NCBI GenBank assembly: GCA_003254925.1
Contig: QANZ01026765.1
Location: forward strand, 1-64,000
Origin: Chamaecrista fasciculata
Taxonomy: Eukaryota > Streptophyta > Magnoliopsida > Fabales > Fabaceae
Length of the DNA: 64,000 bases
Reading direction: 5' to 3'
Position numbers and translations under genes: made by a program
The notes under the pieces: model-generated
Databases searched by the model: none
Told to the model about the DNA's origin: nothing
What the model saw: only the letters and a program-made list of their open reading frames with translations
Shown here: piece after piece, positions 12,690-24,579 of the stretch
How positions within the stretch are numbered: position 1 is the stretch's first letter
Layout: each line of letters starts with the position of its first letter

Positions 12690-14133
12690 TCAGACTCGAA
12701 AATTCTTTCCAGTGAAAGTTTGACCAAATTGCCAATGGGAAGGAGCAATGTTCCATGAGGTTGAGGAGCGTCTGTCACTCCCTGTGACCCTAAACGACAA
12801 TGCTTGACCCACCAAAACTGCGTTTGACTGCCAATTCTGTCCCCAATTTCTGCTCATTGGCATCCACCCTGTCTTTGACCCCTTTACATACGTCTTCACT
12901 ATATCCCCTGCACCTCCTACGTTGCTGATCAAAACCAAATTGAAGTATCTGAACCCGTTTATTGTGAACCTCATTCCTCCTCTCTTCCTACATGGCACCC
13001 TGCAAATTTTTCATTAACAAATTTAGACACCCATTTTCAATTCACTCAAAACTGAAAACTTCATTCATTGGGTATGTGTTCCTATAAATATCATAACAAT
13101 ATGAATACTGCTTTCTTCCTCAATTTTTTTCTATTTATTAGACCCTAATATTTTGTACCTAATTTTTGGTCATTATCTCTCAATTGGACTCTTCAACTCT
13201 TCAACTGAACACTTTGACTTAGGTTATACACATATAATGAAAAAAGAAAAATCTTATTTTTTATAGAAATAAAAATCATCCACAAGTTTATATCTAATTT
13301 ATGATTTAAAAAAATTTGTTGATATCAACTCTTAGGTACGACTTCGTGAATCAGACCATATCACATGTGGACTAACACTTTGAGAAACCAAAAAAAAAAA
13401 ACACGAAATTCACCTAGTTCCAGTATCAAAGTTTTGACCTTTTGAATTATGCAATGCAACCCATCATTTTGTTTTCATGAAAAAAACAGAGCACTGAAAT
13501 TTACAGATAAAAGTAGAAATGAAGTAGTAGTGTGATAAGTTACCGGCGGTATGCGACGGGGACGATTCCGGCACGGTACTCAGCGATCTTGAGGAACATG
13601 GGCATGGCGAGATCGAAGTGAGGACGAGGAGGATTACACCAACCGCCATTGTCGTTTGGGAGAGCATAATTTGGAGGGCAGAAGTTAGTGGCAGTGATGA
13701 AGATGGATGGGCTTCCTGAGTGACACCATTGTCTGTCATTTGCACACTTGATCTCAAAGCACGCACCACAACTTAGGCCATTGTTGAACAATGCTGTGCT
13801 TAATGCAGCAGTATTCACTCCATACCCTTGGCTGTACAAGTTCCCATACCCACAAGCTCCACCTGAAAATGAAAGAAAACAGAGTTAATAAAACAGAGTG
13901 TTGCTCTGTTAAAAACAGAGGAAAAAAATGGGTTGTTTAGGTAGGTAGGTAGGTAGGTACATTGTAAGAAAAGTGAAATGAGAATACAGACCCATAGTGC
14001 CGGAAGCATCAGATCCTCCATAGAAAGTAGCATGAGCAGATTGCCAAGCACCACCAGAGTAAACACCTGGGATTCTAGCTTCAACCACAAACAGAAATGA
14101 GAGTACAATGGTGAGCACAATGGGGAGAGCCAT
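12690..14133 (-). CDS. EXPA4-like: Alpha-expansin, EXPA4-like
   Basis: Three exons on the minus strand (13992-14133, 13544-13862, 12690-12999) give 256 residues, the usual alpha-expansin length and exon pattern. Residues 1-19 form a signal peptide (hydrophobic core [14 protein letters not shown]). Next comes a DPBB_1/GH45-like domain with the alpha-expansin cysteines (Cys51, 79, 82, 87, 94, 109, 123) and the HFD motif at 129-131, then a C-terminal carbohydrate-binding expansin domain with conserved tryptophans ([20 protein letters not shown]). The end GKNFRV and the stretch [19 protein letters not shown] match my memory of the EXPA4/6/16 group. Family knowledge: secreted, acid-activated, loosens cellulose-xyloglucan contacts during growth without hydrolysis. 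The junctions CG|GTAACT and ATGG|GTCTGT and their acceptors keep frame. A (GGTA)n run sits in intron 1. It is convergent with the FDM gene. Confidence 0.95.
13938..13960. repeat. Tetranucleotide (GGTA)n microsatellite in expansin intron 1
   Basis: About five and a half copies of GGTA in tandem on the plus strand, inside the 13863-13991 intron. It could serve as a length-variable marker. No functional signal is evident. Confidence 0.85.
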
Positions 14134-17100
14134 TGTTGTAATGTAAGAATGAATGCCAAAAAAAGTGGGAGAAAATGGAGGAGAAGATGAGAAGAGAGTG
14201 GGAGGTGGGTGGGAGTACTTATGGAGGAAGAGGATTGAAGGAGAAGGGCAACATTTGGAATTTCCTTTTTTTTTTTTTCTTTTTAGAAAAAAAGGAATAT
14301 TAAAAGCACTTGATTTGTTACCTATTTTTTTTTTGTGGATACTTGATTTGTTACTTGTTAGAGAGGAACAGTAATGGTAGTACTAGTAAGATTATATTAG
14401 GTGGTACGTTGTTGTGTTGATAGAGTGATGAAAATATAGGGGTTTAAGACAAATAAGTCAACCAAATGGAGTGCGTGTAAATTGTACTAGAAGGACAGAA
14501 AAGTCCTCTGGAGTGTAGTGTAAAAGGAGGAGGAGGTTACGGCAAAGGCAAGGGTCAAAAGTGCCAAGATGCTTTCAAGTACTCAAAAAAGAAGAGAGAG
14601 AAAGAGAGTAAGAGAGAGAAAGTAGTAAACTAAAACTAGTATGTAGGGCGTGATGAGCGGAGTGGGCCCTGTGAGGATTATATTGTGGGGTGTGAAGAGC
14701 ATACACAATACCAACAAAAAGCTTTTTTGAATCTTTCATGTGGGTCCCTCTTTACTCTCCGTAATCATCGCTCCTTAAAGCCCGCTTTCGATATTAGTGG
14801 GCCTTAATCTCAGCCCAAACCAAATCAACCTTCAGTTTTACTCTTGTTATTCTTATTAAGTGCATTGGATTCCCCCTAATTCCCACAAGACGATGATCAA
14901 GATCAATCAATGGCTTTGTCTTTTTTCGTTTTTTGATCTCTGGAAACCCTTCTCATTTTGTCAACACAATCTCTCTATCTGTTTCATCAAAAGCAGCGAA
15001 TTTTTGAACTCTCCCCCCCCCCCCCANATTGAATAATAATAATGAAAAAAATAGCATTGAGCGATGGACCTTTTTTTTTTTTGTAGTAGGGATTCATGTT
15101 TAAAGTACTGATTGGTTGTTGCTGTATTCAAAATTGAGACATCATCAATTGTGTGTATCTACCATTGCCAAAATTGATGGAACAACATGCATAAGCACAG
15201 ACATAAGTTGTATAAATTCAATAATCAAGGTTGTCGTGTATAAATTAAACTCGTGACAGTCTGACAGAGAAACGAGGAAGAGAAAGTGAGAGACTGCGGA
15301 GTGATTAGAGTTGAACGTAGATTAAACTGCAAATTTAATTTCTAAATATTAAAAGGTAAAACATGATAGAATTTAATTTATCTTTTATATATGAGTTATA
15401 TACAGCAATGGTGTATGGTGGTGGGATTCAAATTTTCTCAAGTTGAATTTCGTAAAGTTTTAATTTTTAGCATTGAAAAACCAAACAAACAAAAAAATCA
15501 CAAACTATAGTCAATTTAGAGAACCCATTTTTAGAGTATGGAAAACATCCCATGTGCTTGCAACTTCCTGGCGAAGACCATCCCATATAAAGATGCTACA
15601 CGTGGCGTTATACTTTTTTTACACGTATACCTTATTCATTTTCGTTGAGCAGTGGGATAAGCTACACGTGGCGTTAATAATTTAATTTTTAAAAAATTAT
15701 AAAGTTAACACTTCAGTTATGTAATTTAATTAATGAAATATTAAAATAATATATTTATTAGTTATTTTAATTTCATAGACTAAATCGTTTTAACTTTTTA
15801 GAGATTGAATATGTACTTTAATTTTTGAGGAATCGAATTGTTAACTAATTAAATAGTAAGTAATTTGTCACAAAAAAAAAGTAGTAAGTAATATTTTCAA
15901 AAAAAAAATTTTAATTTCGTAATTAAATTTTCTTATATATATTATTGTTATAAAATTTTCTATTAAAATAAGAGTGACAAATTTATTTTACATAACTAAT
16001 TAATAGAAAAAATGATATAATTTATAACATTTTAAACAACCAATCATTAAAAAAAAAGGAAAACAAGACGTGTACTTTTTAGCTTTCGCAAATGTATTTT
16101 ATTTTTTGGTGGAATCATGGAGTAGCACTTGAGATAACAATATTTCATTTCAAAATATTTTTGCTTGGCTTGTCTCTCATATTATTGGCGATCTCCAAGA
16201 AATGTCTGATGAAGAGTCCTTAACAATTGAGAGGGAATGTCTATGTGTGAGTTGGATTTGTCTGTATACTCTTAATAAATGGAACTATTCTATCAAGATA
16301 CCAGCCATTCTTTAGAAGAATTCTCTTAAGACACTTTTGATATCTGCATTTGGCTTAATGCCTTAACTATGAAGATCTAATACGAACTTTTTGAAATTTA
16401 AAATTAATATCTTTTCTTTAAAAATGTGAGGTTATTATGACCTCATTAAACTAAACAATGTGTATATTTTAAAAAATTAAACAAATGTGTTTGGTTTTAT
16501 TTAGAGAAAACCTATATTATTTTGATCTCTAAATTTATATCAAGTCAACTAATTAATCTTTGAATAATGAAAATATATTACTCAATCACTGAATTATAAA
16601 GTTTGTCAATGATTTAGTTTTTGGATCAAATTTAAGGACCAAAAAATACAAATTATAGGACCAATTAGTATAAATTTCGTACAAATTCAGGAACCAAAAA
16701 AATATAAAAGTTAATTCGAATTCAAGGACTAAATAGTATTAATTTAATAATAATTGAGTGACCAAAAAGTATAAAATTAATTTAAATTTAGGGACCAAAT
16801 TATCACTAGGGATCAAATAATTAAAAATTGAAATATTTCAAGAATTAATCGTATATTTCAATTATTTAGAGACTGATTAGTTGATTTAGTGTAAATTTAT
16901 CAACGAATGATATGCTTTCTCTTTTATTTAATATTTATGGCTCTCCTTACTTCCTCATCCTGGCTTTATCCAATGAAATAAGTCAATAACTGTAGAATAT
17001 TTATAAAATACAAGTTGTTATCATAAATTCTTGGTCTTCCAAATTCACATTGCTTTTTCATCACATTTTTAAATTTATCTATGTGATTATATAATGGTTG

Positions 17101-20100
17101 CTTCTTACTGTGATTTGTTGTGAGTGGTTGGCATATTATTGCAGAGTTTAGCGGGATGACAAATGATGCTTACCTATGGGCTACAATCATAATTTAAAAT
17201 ACAAATTTGTCTGTTGACCTCAGAACTACAAATTTCCATTGTCACCGTTTGCAGTTCTAGTGACCTTTTTTTTTAAAAAAAAAAAAAACTTGTTCTTTCT
17301 ATGATTACAGTTAGTTGAAAATAATTATTGGTTCTATAGAAAATGATTCTTCAGGCATTAAACTAATTAAGAACCTAGGAAAGCGTTTGATGTGGCCATT
17401 CACTAGGGCTTTTGGAGTGTTACGTATTGGATGTTTTGAAAGAGCAGAATTTTGTAACACAAGACTTGTGATCTCTTTTCATTGTAGTGTTTGCATCTGT
17501 CTAACATGTATTCATTCATATTACAAAACACATATAAAAAAACAAAGAGTACGTTAACTAGAATAATATAAAAGAGAGTACTTGGGAACTTGGGAAGTGC
17601 AAGGTTGACTGGACATTATATTGTTGAACCAAACATTGACCCATATGATAAAAAAACCAACATGATTAGTTCAACAGATTTACATTTACTATTGTTTTGT
17701 TGAGTGATTGAGTGTCTTGGGGGGTCCAATTTGTTAACTAAAATAAAGATTTATTAGGTGAGGATTATATGACTTTTTTAACGTTTTTCAAATGGGTTTG
17801 ATTTTGAACATAACCTACATTTGAGTATTTCCTTGATGATGAAGTTTGGTCACTCTGTTTAAACAACAACCATTATAGCAAGGCAAAGTGATATATGGCC
17901 ACCAATCTAGGCTTGATTGAAGATAGCTTCATTTTGCGATGGACTTTGAAAGTAGTTTTCTAGAATGTGTGTGAAAGGCTCCCAAATTAGAAGGCCAAAA
18001 AACATGTGACATGCTTGGTGTGAACAAGAGGCAGTGATGACTGATGACTGAATTCGGCTTTACAAGCGGTGAGATTAATGAGACACATTAATTGCTCCCA
18101 CCAAAGATTTGTCTCTTAAATCCGTATCTGTTATCTCACCCTGCAGTTGCACAGTTGCACTTATATCAATTACATAAACCAAACAAAAGCCTCTTATTTG
18201 TCAGAAATTGAGTGCTCTGGCTCAATAATGGTCACATCATCGATTCTAGTAGGTGTGAAGATGCTATAAAAGGACCACAATATGGGGCTACATAACATTA
18301 TAACAATCATACAATTTAATACGAATTTTGTTCAAATCTAACTAAAAATGATCTTACAATATAATTTTTTTTTAGACAAGAGTTAAGTAAGGTTTTTTAT
18401 ATCTTTGTTATAAGGTTCCACAATTAACATTTGACACGTGATAAAAATTTTAAGCATGACCAATCATGGTAAAGAGAGAATATTAAACACACATTTTTGC
18501 ATAACCAATCATAGAAGAGAAAGAATGTAAACCAAATTTATAATTAAAATTTGGAAGAATCTTAATTATAGCAAAGATATAAGTAACTTTACCTATTTTT
18601 TTTTTTCTATTTTTTCCCTTTTAATGCAATGTTACTCGCTCAACCAAAAAGAAAAGGGTACTGTTGACAGTTGTGTGCAGTGAATAATTAATAATGTTTA
18701 GTCATGTCTGAATTATATACTCAACAAAAAGGATTATTGGGTGGGAGAAACATCACACATGCTTCTATATGTGGTATAACAGAAAGGTTCAACTAATGAT
18801 TAGAGGTAGGAGAGATGTCTCTATGGAGACTCAAATCATATTGTTTTATGATAAACAAAGTTATAGAGCGAGTTACTTCTTTCCCTCAAAATAAATGCTG
18901 AAATTTCTTATACCAAATAATGAAATAAACTTGAAAATTCATGCTTCAAAGGCTAAACATTATTTACTATAACCATGATAATAATGGCGCGTAGTAGCTA
19001 GTGAAGTGGGCATGCATGCAGATGCAATCATCAGTGCTTTCAATAACGTTGGACCATTTTGTTAAGTAAATAGTGGATCCTGCATCAGTGGGATTCTGCA
19101 TGCCCACAAACTAACAAAACTATGTCTTCATACCAAAGCTAAGTTTTCTCAAGCAAAACATCATCACATTGTCTCCATGTACCTTTTTTTTTTCCTTTTG
19201 ATTTCTATTGCTGGCGCCTGATGTATGAATAATGAAAGCAATTATCAATTTTGCTTGTTTTTAGTACCCCCAAGCATACGAAGTTGCTAACAACTGCAAC
19301 AACCGAATTAACTAACTGCAATAAAAATGCCCAAGTGGGGTTCCAGAAGCTAGCAGTAGCAGCATTTAAACCATACCCAACTTCCCTGCATTGATGATTC
19401 TCTTTTTCTTCCCAGAGAATTGATGATCCAACCATATGATGTAATAGAAGATCGATGGTCTTGGTTGTTATTAGATAATCATAGCTTCTCAAGGGTGAAG
19501 AATGCAGGCAAGCAAATTTAAACCCACTATGTACTAAAATGGTATGAACTTTAGCAGCTATTGAATATTAGGTTGATGATAAATGATGCTTTATTATATA
19601 TATATATATATATATATATTTTTTGAAAAAAAGAACTATGGTAGGTATTGTATAAATCGAAGGCATACAAGAAAGAAGTAGCAGCATCAGTCATTTCGCA
19701 ATACACTTGTGATTTGCAGGTCCATTTTAAGGTAGGGACACAACTTACATAATGACACCTTGAGCAGAACAAACCCAGTAATCAGTCTGTTAAAATTAAC
19801 CATCTTTCATACTAGATGATGCAAAATCATGAAGGTCCACAAGACTTAATCTTCAAACAATAATATTTGCAATATTAATATGGATATGCTACTCCTTCTT
19901 TTATGTTATTCCACGCAAAGAGTTTCCAAGACTAGTATCAACTATCAAGAGACCTGGTCATGAGTAAGGACCCCGAAATAGAATAGCCTAGAGCCCTAGA
20001 AAACTAAGTTTGTTAATAAAAAGAAGCAAGAAAAAGAAAGAGAACCTACCAGATAGTCATTAATTAGTATGAAAGATAATATCCCCAGTACGTACTGATA

Positions 20101-21290
20101 AGCTTTGTGGTTCAGAATTTCTTTGGCTAACCCATCTAAATAAGACTAACCCCAGAAGAAAACCAGACAGAAACTGCTATTTGTCATCTACAGATCGGTG
20201 GGTTCCCTTCAAAGCACATAATAATCATGAAAAAGTGTATGTTATATTGCAACACTTCTATTTTTTTGCCATCTATAGGTACAAAATGTACAATATTCCA
20301 ATGTCCCCTAAGAAAATATACCAGTGCTATCTATACTTGCTCTAACATCACATCATCTTCTACAACTAATTCTTTCATTTTCAACACTCCGAGATTTAAC
20401 CTGATTAAGGCTCATTGGTATTTCGTTCATCCACACATGACAACTGAAATACAAACTGGTTATCTCTGAAGATATGACCTATTTCTATATTTTGCTAGTT
20501 GGAATATTTTCAAATAGCTGTTTTTACAAGTAATTGAATTAGTGCCACTTTATTTACTTCTGGAGAACCCATCTTGTGTAACCTCAAGAACAGATATGAA
20601 ACATTTTGAGTCGTTCCTTAATCTAAATTTTTTTCATGGGCACAATATGCAACCGAAATTGTATCATTAGAGTGTGACGGGATAAACGAAAATTGATAAT
20701 ATTAAAGCTGCTTATATTGAGTTTTACTTCAGTATGATTTATTAATCAACTTCACGCTATATTTCATAGTCTGGTGCTTGAATTAAAGTGATACAAAGTT
20801 TACATGCAGGAATATGCCCATCTATGAACGAACACTTTAGTCCGAAGTTGAACTCGCTATTTTTTTCTGTTCTAGCATGCATGCAAGAAAGAAATGGAAG
20901 TCACTGGAATGTAAAGTTTGTTTAGATAGAATTAACAGGTGCCACCAGCCATGTTTCATAGTGAAAATCTTAAAAAAAAACTCTGTTTTTAGTGGCAGAT
21001 TTTATTTTTATTTTTTGGCCTGAATTATAGCTGAGTCCTTGAAAGCCAAGATAAATTGAAATGAGATTTAAGAGATGGAGCAAATTTTAGAATGAATTTG
21101 GTCCAAATATAACTTGGGAGTGAAGAAGAAAAATCTATGCCAATGGCCAATGGCCAATGGCCAATGGGTAGGTTACTCCAACCGTCTCTTCAATTTTTCA
21201 TTTTGTAATTTCTTACATGTTGTGAATATGAACATTAGGCTAGATTCTCTTAAGTTAATAAAAATGTAAAGCACAGTCAATAACATGTAA
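14134..21290. other. 7-kb AT-rich interval with no recognisable gene
   Basis: The first few hundred bases are the expansin 5' flank (CT-rich leader on the minus strand). A C-run with one N is at 15013-15027. About 16500-16890 holds repeated GGACCAAA/GACCAATTAGT words in a degenerate foldback. The tail near 16250-16300 (TGTATACTCTTAATAAA) resembles a retroelement end. AT microsatellite runs are at about 19596-19619. A (CCAATGG)n run of four units is at 21140-21167. Small reading frames match nothing I know, and I saw no convincing hairpin RNA or tRNA before 21291. Confidence 0.5.
21140..21167. repeat. Short tandem repeat, four CCAATGG units
   Basis: Four consecutive CCAATGG heptamers lie about 125 bp before the tRNA gene. 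Each contains a CCAAT word, but no protein gene starts nearby on either strand, so a CCAAT-box role is unsupported. Confidence 0.85.
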
Positions 21291-21362
21291 GCGTTTGTAG
21301 TCCAACGGTTAGGATAATTGCCTTCCAAGCAATAGACCCGGGTTCGACTCCCGGCAAACGCA
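21291..21362 (+). tRNA. tRNA-Gly (anticodon UCC)
   Basis: The 72-nt cloverleaf is complete. Acceptor GCGTTTG (21291-21297) pairs with CAAACGC (21355-21361), with discriminator A at 21362. The anticodon loop reads CTTCCAA, giving UCC (glycine, GGA codons). The TTCGA T-loop lies between CCGGG and CCCGG stems. The internal pol III boxes are intact: A box TAGTCCAACGG and B box GGTTCGACTCC. No intron and no encoded CCA. The flank has CAA words upstream, where plant tRNA transcripts often start, and a T-run right after the gene (ATTTTTAT) as terminator. It looks functional and nuclear. A MULE-type element begins 119 bp downstream. Confidence 0.96.
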
Positions 21363-21480
21363 TTTTTATATAAGTGTTGAAAAATATTAAAATAGTTTGT
21401 TTTTCACTATTTGGTTTGAAGTCAACCAGTGGAAGCGTTTATGTTTGTGTTTGTGTAAGTGAGTTTCTTCAAAATAATTT

Positions 21481-21961
21481 GGCTTAAGTGCACTTTTGGT
21501 TCCAAAACTATGACAAAGGTTTCATTTTGGTCCCATAACTTTTTTTTTGCAATTTTGGTCCCATAACTATGACAAAGGTTTCATTTTGGTCCCATAACTT
21601 CTTTTGTTGCAATTTTGGTCTCATAACTTCTCAAAAGGTTCCACCGTTTGTCCCTTGGTGAATTCCATTCATATTTAGCCGTTAAGTATGACGTGACATA
21701 GTGACTAGGATCATGATGTGGCAAAATAAGATGAAATGGACTGAAATAGGATCTATATGCAACATATTAAAACTTATCTATACCCAACCACAATATATAT
21801 AAAGAGTGGTACTTCTTCTTCCTCGTCAGCCCAACGGGACTTCCTCTTCCTCGTTCCGCTTACCTTTGTCATAGTTATGGGACCAAAATTGCAACAAAAA
21901 AAGTTATGGGACCAAAATGAAACCTTTGTCACAGTTATGAGACCAAAAGTACACTTAAGCC
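21481..21961 (-). mobile_element. Mutator-type element with SF1-derived insert, internally deleted copy
   Basis: Its ends are GGCTTAAGTGCACTTTTGG and the complement of the matching right end, flanked by AAATAATTT (21472-21480) and AAATGATTT (21962-21970), 8 of 9 identical. Both ends repeat a motif with TTTTGGTCCCATAACT. Between the long left arm and a shortened right arm, about 21813-21865 reads on the minus strand as [16 protein letters not shown], a piece resembling the N-terminal KRKSRW region of plant splicing factor SF1/BBP. The right arm is shortened relative to the copy at 28705-29593, so this is probably a deletion derivative in the opposite orientation. Confidence 0.75.
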
Positions 21962-22170
21962 AAATGATTTTATTTCTGGTTCTGTATGTGCAAATTGCAA
22001 TGCTTGCTTGTCCTTAGCAATTGGCAAGTGGATGTCTCTTTCGCCTAATGATCATATATATATATTGTTATTTTGTCATCGGGAAATTTGGACCAATCAC
22101 CAAAACAGATATTTAGGCGCCAAATACCATTCAGAAGGTTGAAGAGGAGGGCAATATGGTACATTCATTT

Positions 22171-22190
22171 AGCTTAGCTTAGCTTAGCTT
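22171..22190. repeat. (AGCTT)4 tandem repeat upstream of the PGRL-like gene
   Basis: Four perfect AGCTT units end about 150 bp before the ATG at 22344, in the likely promoter or leader of the PGRL-like gene. A simple repeat; no known element is recognised. Confidence 0.85.
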
Positions 22191-22343
22191 ATGGTTTTGG
22201 CTAACTCTTGCCCCCAAACGTAAAATTTTCAATTCCTGATTCTTCAGTAAGTTTTGACCGTATATCATATCATCGAGCTCAATTCATATCGTATACGTCT
22301 ATGTCTCGTATTTCTGAAGCAAAACGGTGTGGCTTGGTGTTTC

Positions 22344-24579
22344 ATGGCGGGCACGAGCACTTCCTTCTCTCCTCACGTGATCCGATCTTCTCTTCTAGAA
22401 TCTTCCAGAACCAGAAACAACCGCTCTCCTCCTTCCTTCGCCATCCGTATCTCCCCCAAGAGCACCGCCATCTCCGCCACCGTCGACGACCGCGCTCAGG
22501 GACCTTACTGTATATACGTTGGCCCCATAGACTCTGCCAGCAAAGAAACCCTAGAAGCTCTTTATTGCCAAGTAACACTCTCTCTTTCTCTTCTCTTTTG
22601 CAATTTCCTATTTTACTACGGAATTTAATTTCACTCCCTAAAACCTACCTGTATTCGAAATTCAATTTAAAGTCAGGAACGGGGTTGATATTTCCTTGGT
22701 TCGTATTTGTGGGAGTAATTTCTCACAAATTGGTATTAGGGGGACAAATAATGGGAAAAGAAGTGAAATTGACATGTTCAAGTAGCCAAATTACATTAAG
22801 TGTCTACTTTGTGCATCTATGTGTTCTTTGTATTTTCCCCTCGTTTGTTTTAACTTTTATGTCAATTCCTTTGTTTGTGTAGCAGTGACGTGAATTTTCA
22901 CTTGCTGACTATTAATTGATATTTTGTAATAGGCACGGGATGCATATTACAGTGGTGAGCCTTTGATAGTTGATGACATGTTTGATAGAGTAGAGGTATC
23001 CACTGTCCACCTTTATTACCTAACGGCTAACATACATCTCGATAGTCTTTTAATAAAATGTATTTACGTGAGATTAATGATTGAAACAGTTAAAGCTGCG
23101 ATGGTATGGTTCAAAGTCTGTTGTCAAATACCCTCGTTGCAGTATCAGGAGGCAATCAACATATGCTGACGCTGAGGTAATTTTATCCAGAATATGTCCC
23201 AAATACATGGTTTCTTTACTCGTGGTCACATTGGTCTTTGAGTTCATACATTTTGATTGCATGATGCGCTATATAATTCCAATTATGCACTGAAGAGTTA
23301 GTGACTAGTGAGAGACACTGGAGTCCTTCTTGCTGTGGCGAGGAAAAAGTTATATTTGTGTGTGGTATAGTGTAATTCTATTGAATCTCTGTAGCGTTGT
23401 AGCCAATGCATGCTTCTCCATATATCAACATATTCATCTGCTTAGAATATTCAGGTTCCTGTCTTTTGGTCCTCCACTTGAACACTAAGTGCTGTGGTTG
23501 TAGGGCAGGCAGATCTGTCTATGATATTTGCGTTAGCCAGCACATGGACTCTGTTCCTTGCATTTGGCAGTTTAGTATGTGTTGGGCCCTTGTTGTACGC
23601 CGTCAGCATGGCTTATCATACTTCATTGGGTTCAGGATTATACTATGTCAACCAAGCATCAGGACTAGGATTTCTGGCCACAGTGAATAATGTTGTTTTC
23701 GTGGCATTGGGCTGTGTCATTGGCTACCCAGTTGCATCAGCTTCGGGTAAAAGTTTCTAGTTGATTATCTTCATCTTGAAAATTCATCTCAAAGTCTTCA
23801 ATTTCTTAACTCCTGGGGTGAATTCATTAACAGAACTTCCTATAACTCAAGTAATTATATATATATATATATATAACATTGTCTCAACTTTTGTGGTTGT
23901 GTCTTGTTATTTGGCCAATTTTCCAGTGAAGGTGCTTCAAGGCCTGTGGATGAATGACTTGGTGGCACTGAAAGGTGCATGCCCAAATTGTGGAGAAGAG
24001 GTCATGCACGAATTATTATATAATTGTTCAATTTAACTCTTAACCTTTGTACCTGTCCAGCCAGAGAGTATTTTCTGTGAGATTTTTCTCCACCCAGATG
24101 CACTGAGTTGGATTCATTTCCTTCAGGTATTTGCATTTGTGAGAATGGACAGGGCTAGTGACTCTCCTCACAGAGCAGATTGTCATGTTTGTGGATGCTT
24201 ATTAGAATTTTGCACCCAAGTTGAGGTAAATTTTAGTTGCATTTGAATGTTTGCACAAAGTAGAGAAGTTTGAAAATGGCAATCCTAAATTTTTGGTTTA
24301 TACATGATGTTGCACTGGTGGGGTTTTTTTTTTCTGTTCCCACTTCCCAATTCTCAGCCCTCAAAAAAAAAAAAAANNNNNNNNNNNNCCCTCAAAAAAA
24401 AAAAAAATAGAGAGAGAGAGATGAGGAATTGCGAGCAGAGAGCTGGTGCTAAGGATTTTTCTTAACTTGTTGCTATCATTTTGCAGCAATCGGTTTCGAG
24501 ATTAGGAAGAAAATGGGTATATGGACGTATTTATCTTGTTTCACTGAGAGGCAGATCTCAGCGCCAAAGACGGTTGTAA
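22344..24579 (+). CDS. PGRL1-related chloroplast membrane protein (PGR5-like A type)
   Basis: Seven exons join in frame: 22344-22571, 22933-22995, 23090-23176, 23509-23746, 23927-24000, 24127-24225 and 24487-24579, giving 293 residues. The N-terminus is Ser/Arg-rich with few acids, typical of a chloroplast transit peptide. Then come the soluble motif EPLIVDDMFDRVE, two hydrophobic segments (about 131-155 and 180-203), and two CxxC pairs, Cys224/Cys227 (CPNCGEE) and Cys249/Cys252 (CHVCGC), which could bind metal or be redox active. Family knowledge: PGRL1 works with PGR5 in cyclic electron flow around photosystem I. This protein is a relative (as I recall, the At5g59400 'PGR5-like A' type), not PGRL1 itself, so that role is inference. 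Start: the first in-frame ATG. An overlapping frame opens at ATG 22303. The exon 5 donor GAG|GTCATG is weak. A 12-base N gap lies in intron 6. The next gene is convergent. Confidence 0.9.
24377..24388. other. Assembly gap (12 N) flanked by A-runs
   Basis: Twelve Ns between two near-identical CCCTCAAAAAAAAAAAAA stretches, inside intron 6 of the PGRL-like gene. The duplicated flanks suggest the gap may be an assembly join over the same few bases rather than missing sequence. The coding exons are unaffected. Confidence 0.95.

Noticed and set aside
18996-19112. Possible microRNA-like hairpin, GTGGGCATGCA (19006-19016) facing TGCATGCCCAC (19097-19107)
   Set aside because: Only 11 bases pair well, the rest of the arms do not align, and neither arm matches a plant miRNA I know. 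The CATGCATG word is an RY-like motif with no gene nearby.
19205-19492. 95-codon minus-strand frame
   Set aside because: No domain, no codon bias visible, no neighbouring exons that extend it.
22342-22578. Arg/Trp-rich minus-strand frame
   Set aside because: Antisense shadow of the transit-peptide exon of the PGRL-like gene.
22303-22882. Longer overlapping reading frame across the first exon of the PGRL-like gene
   Set aside because: It covers exon 1 and its intron in another frame and resembles no protein. The PGRL-like frame has clear family similarity and splice sites.
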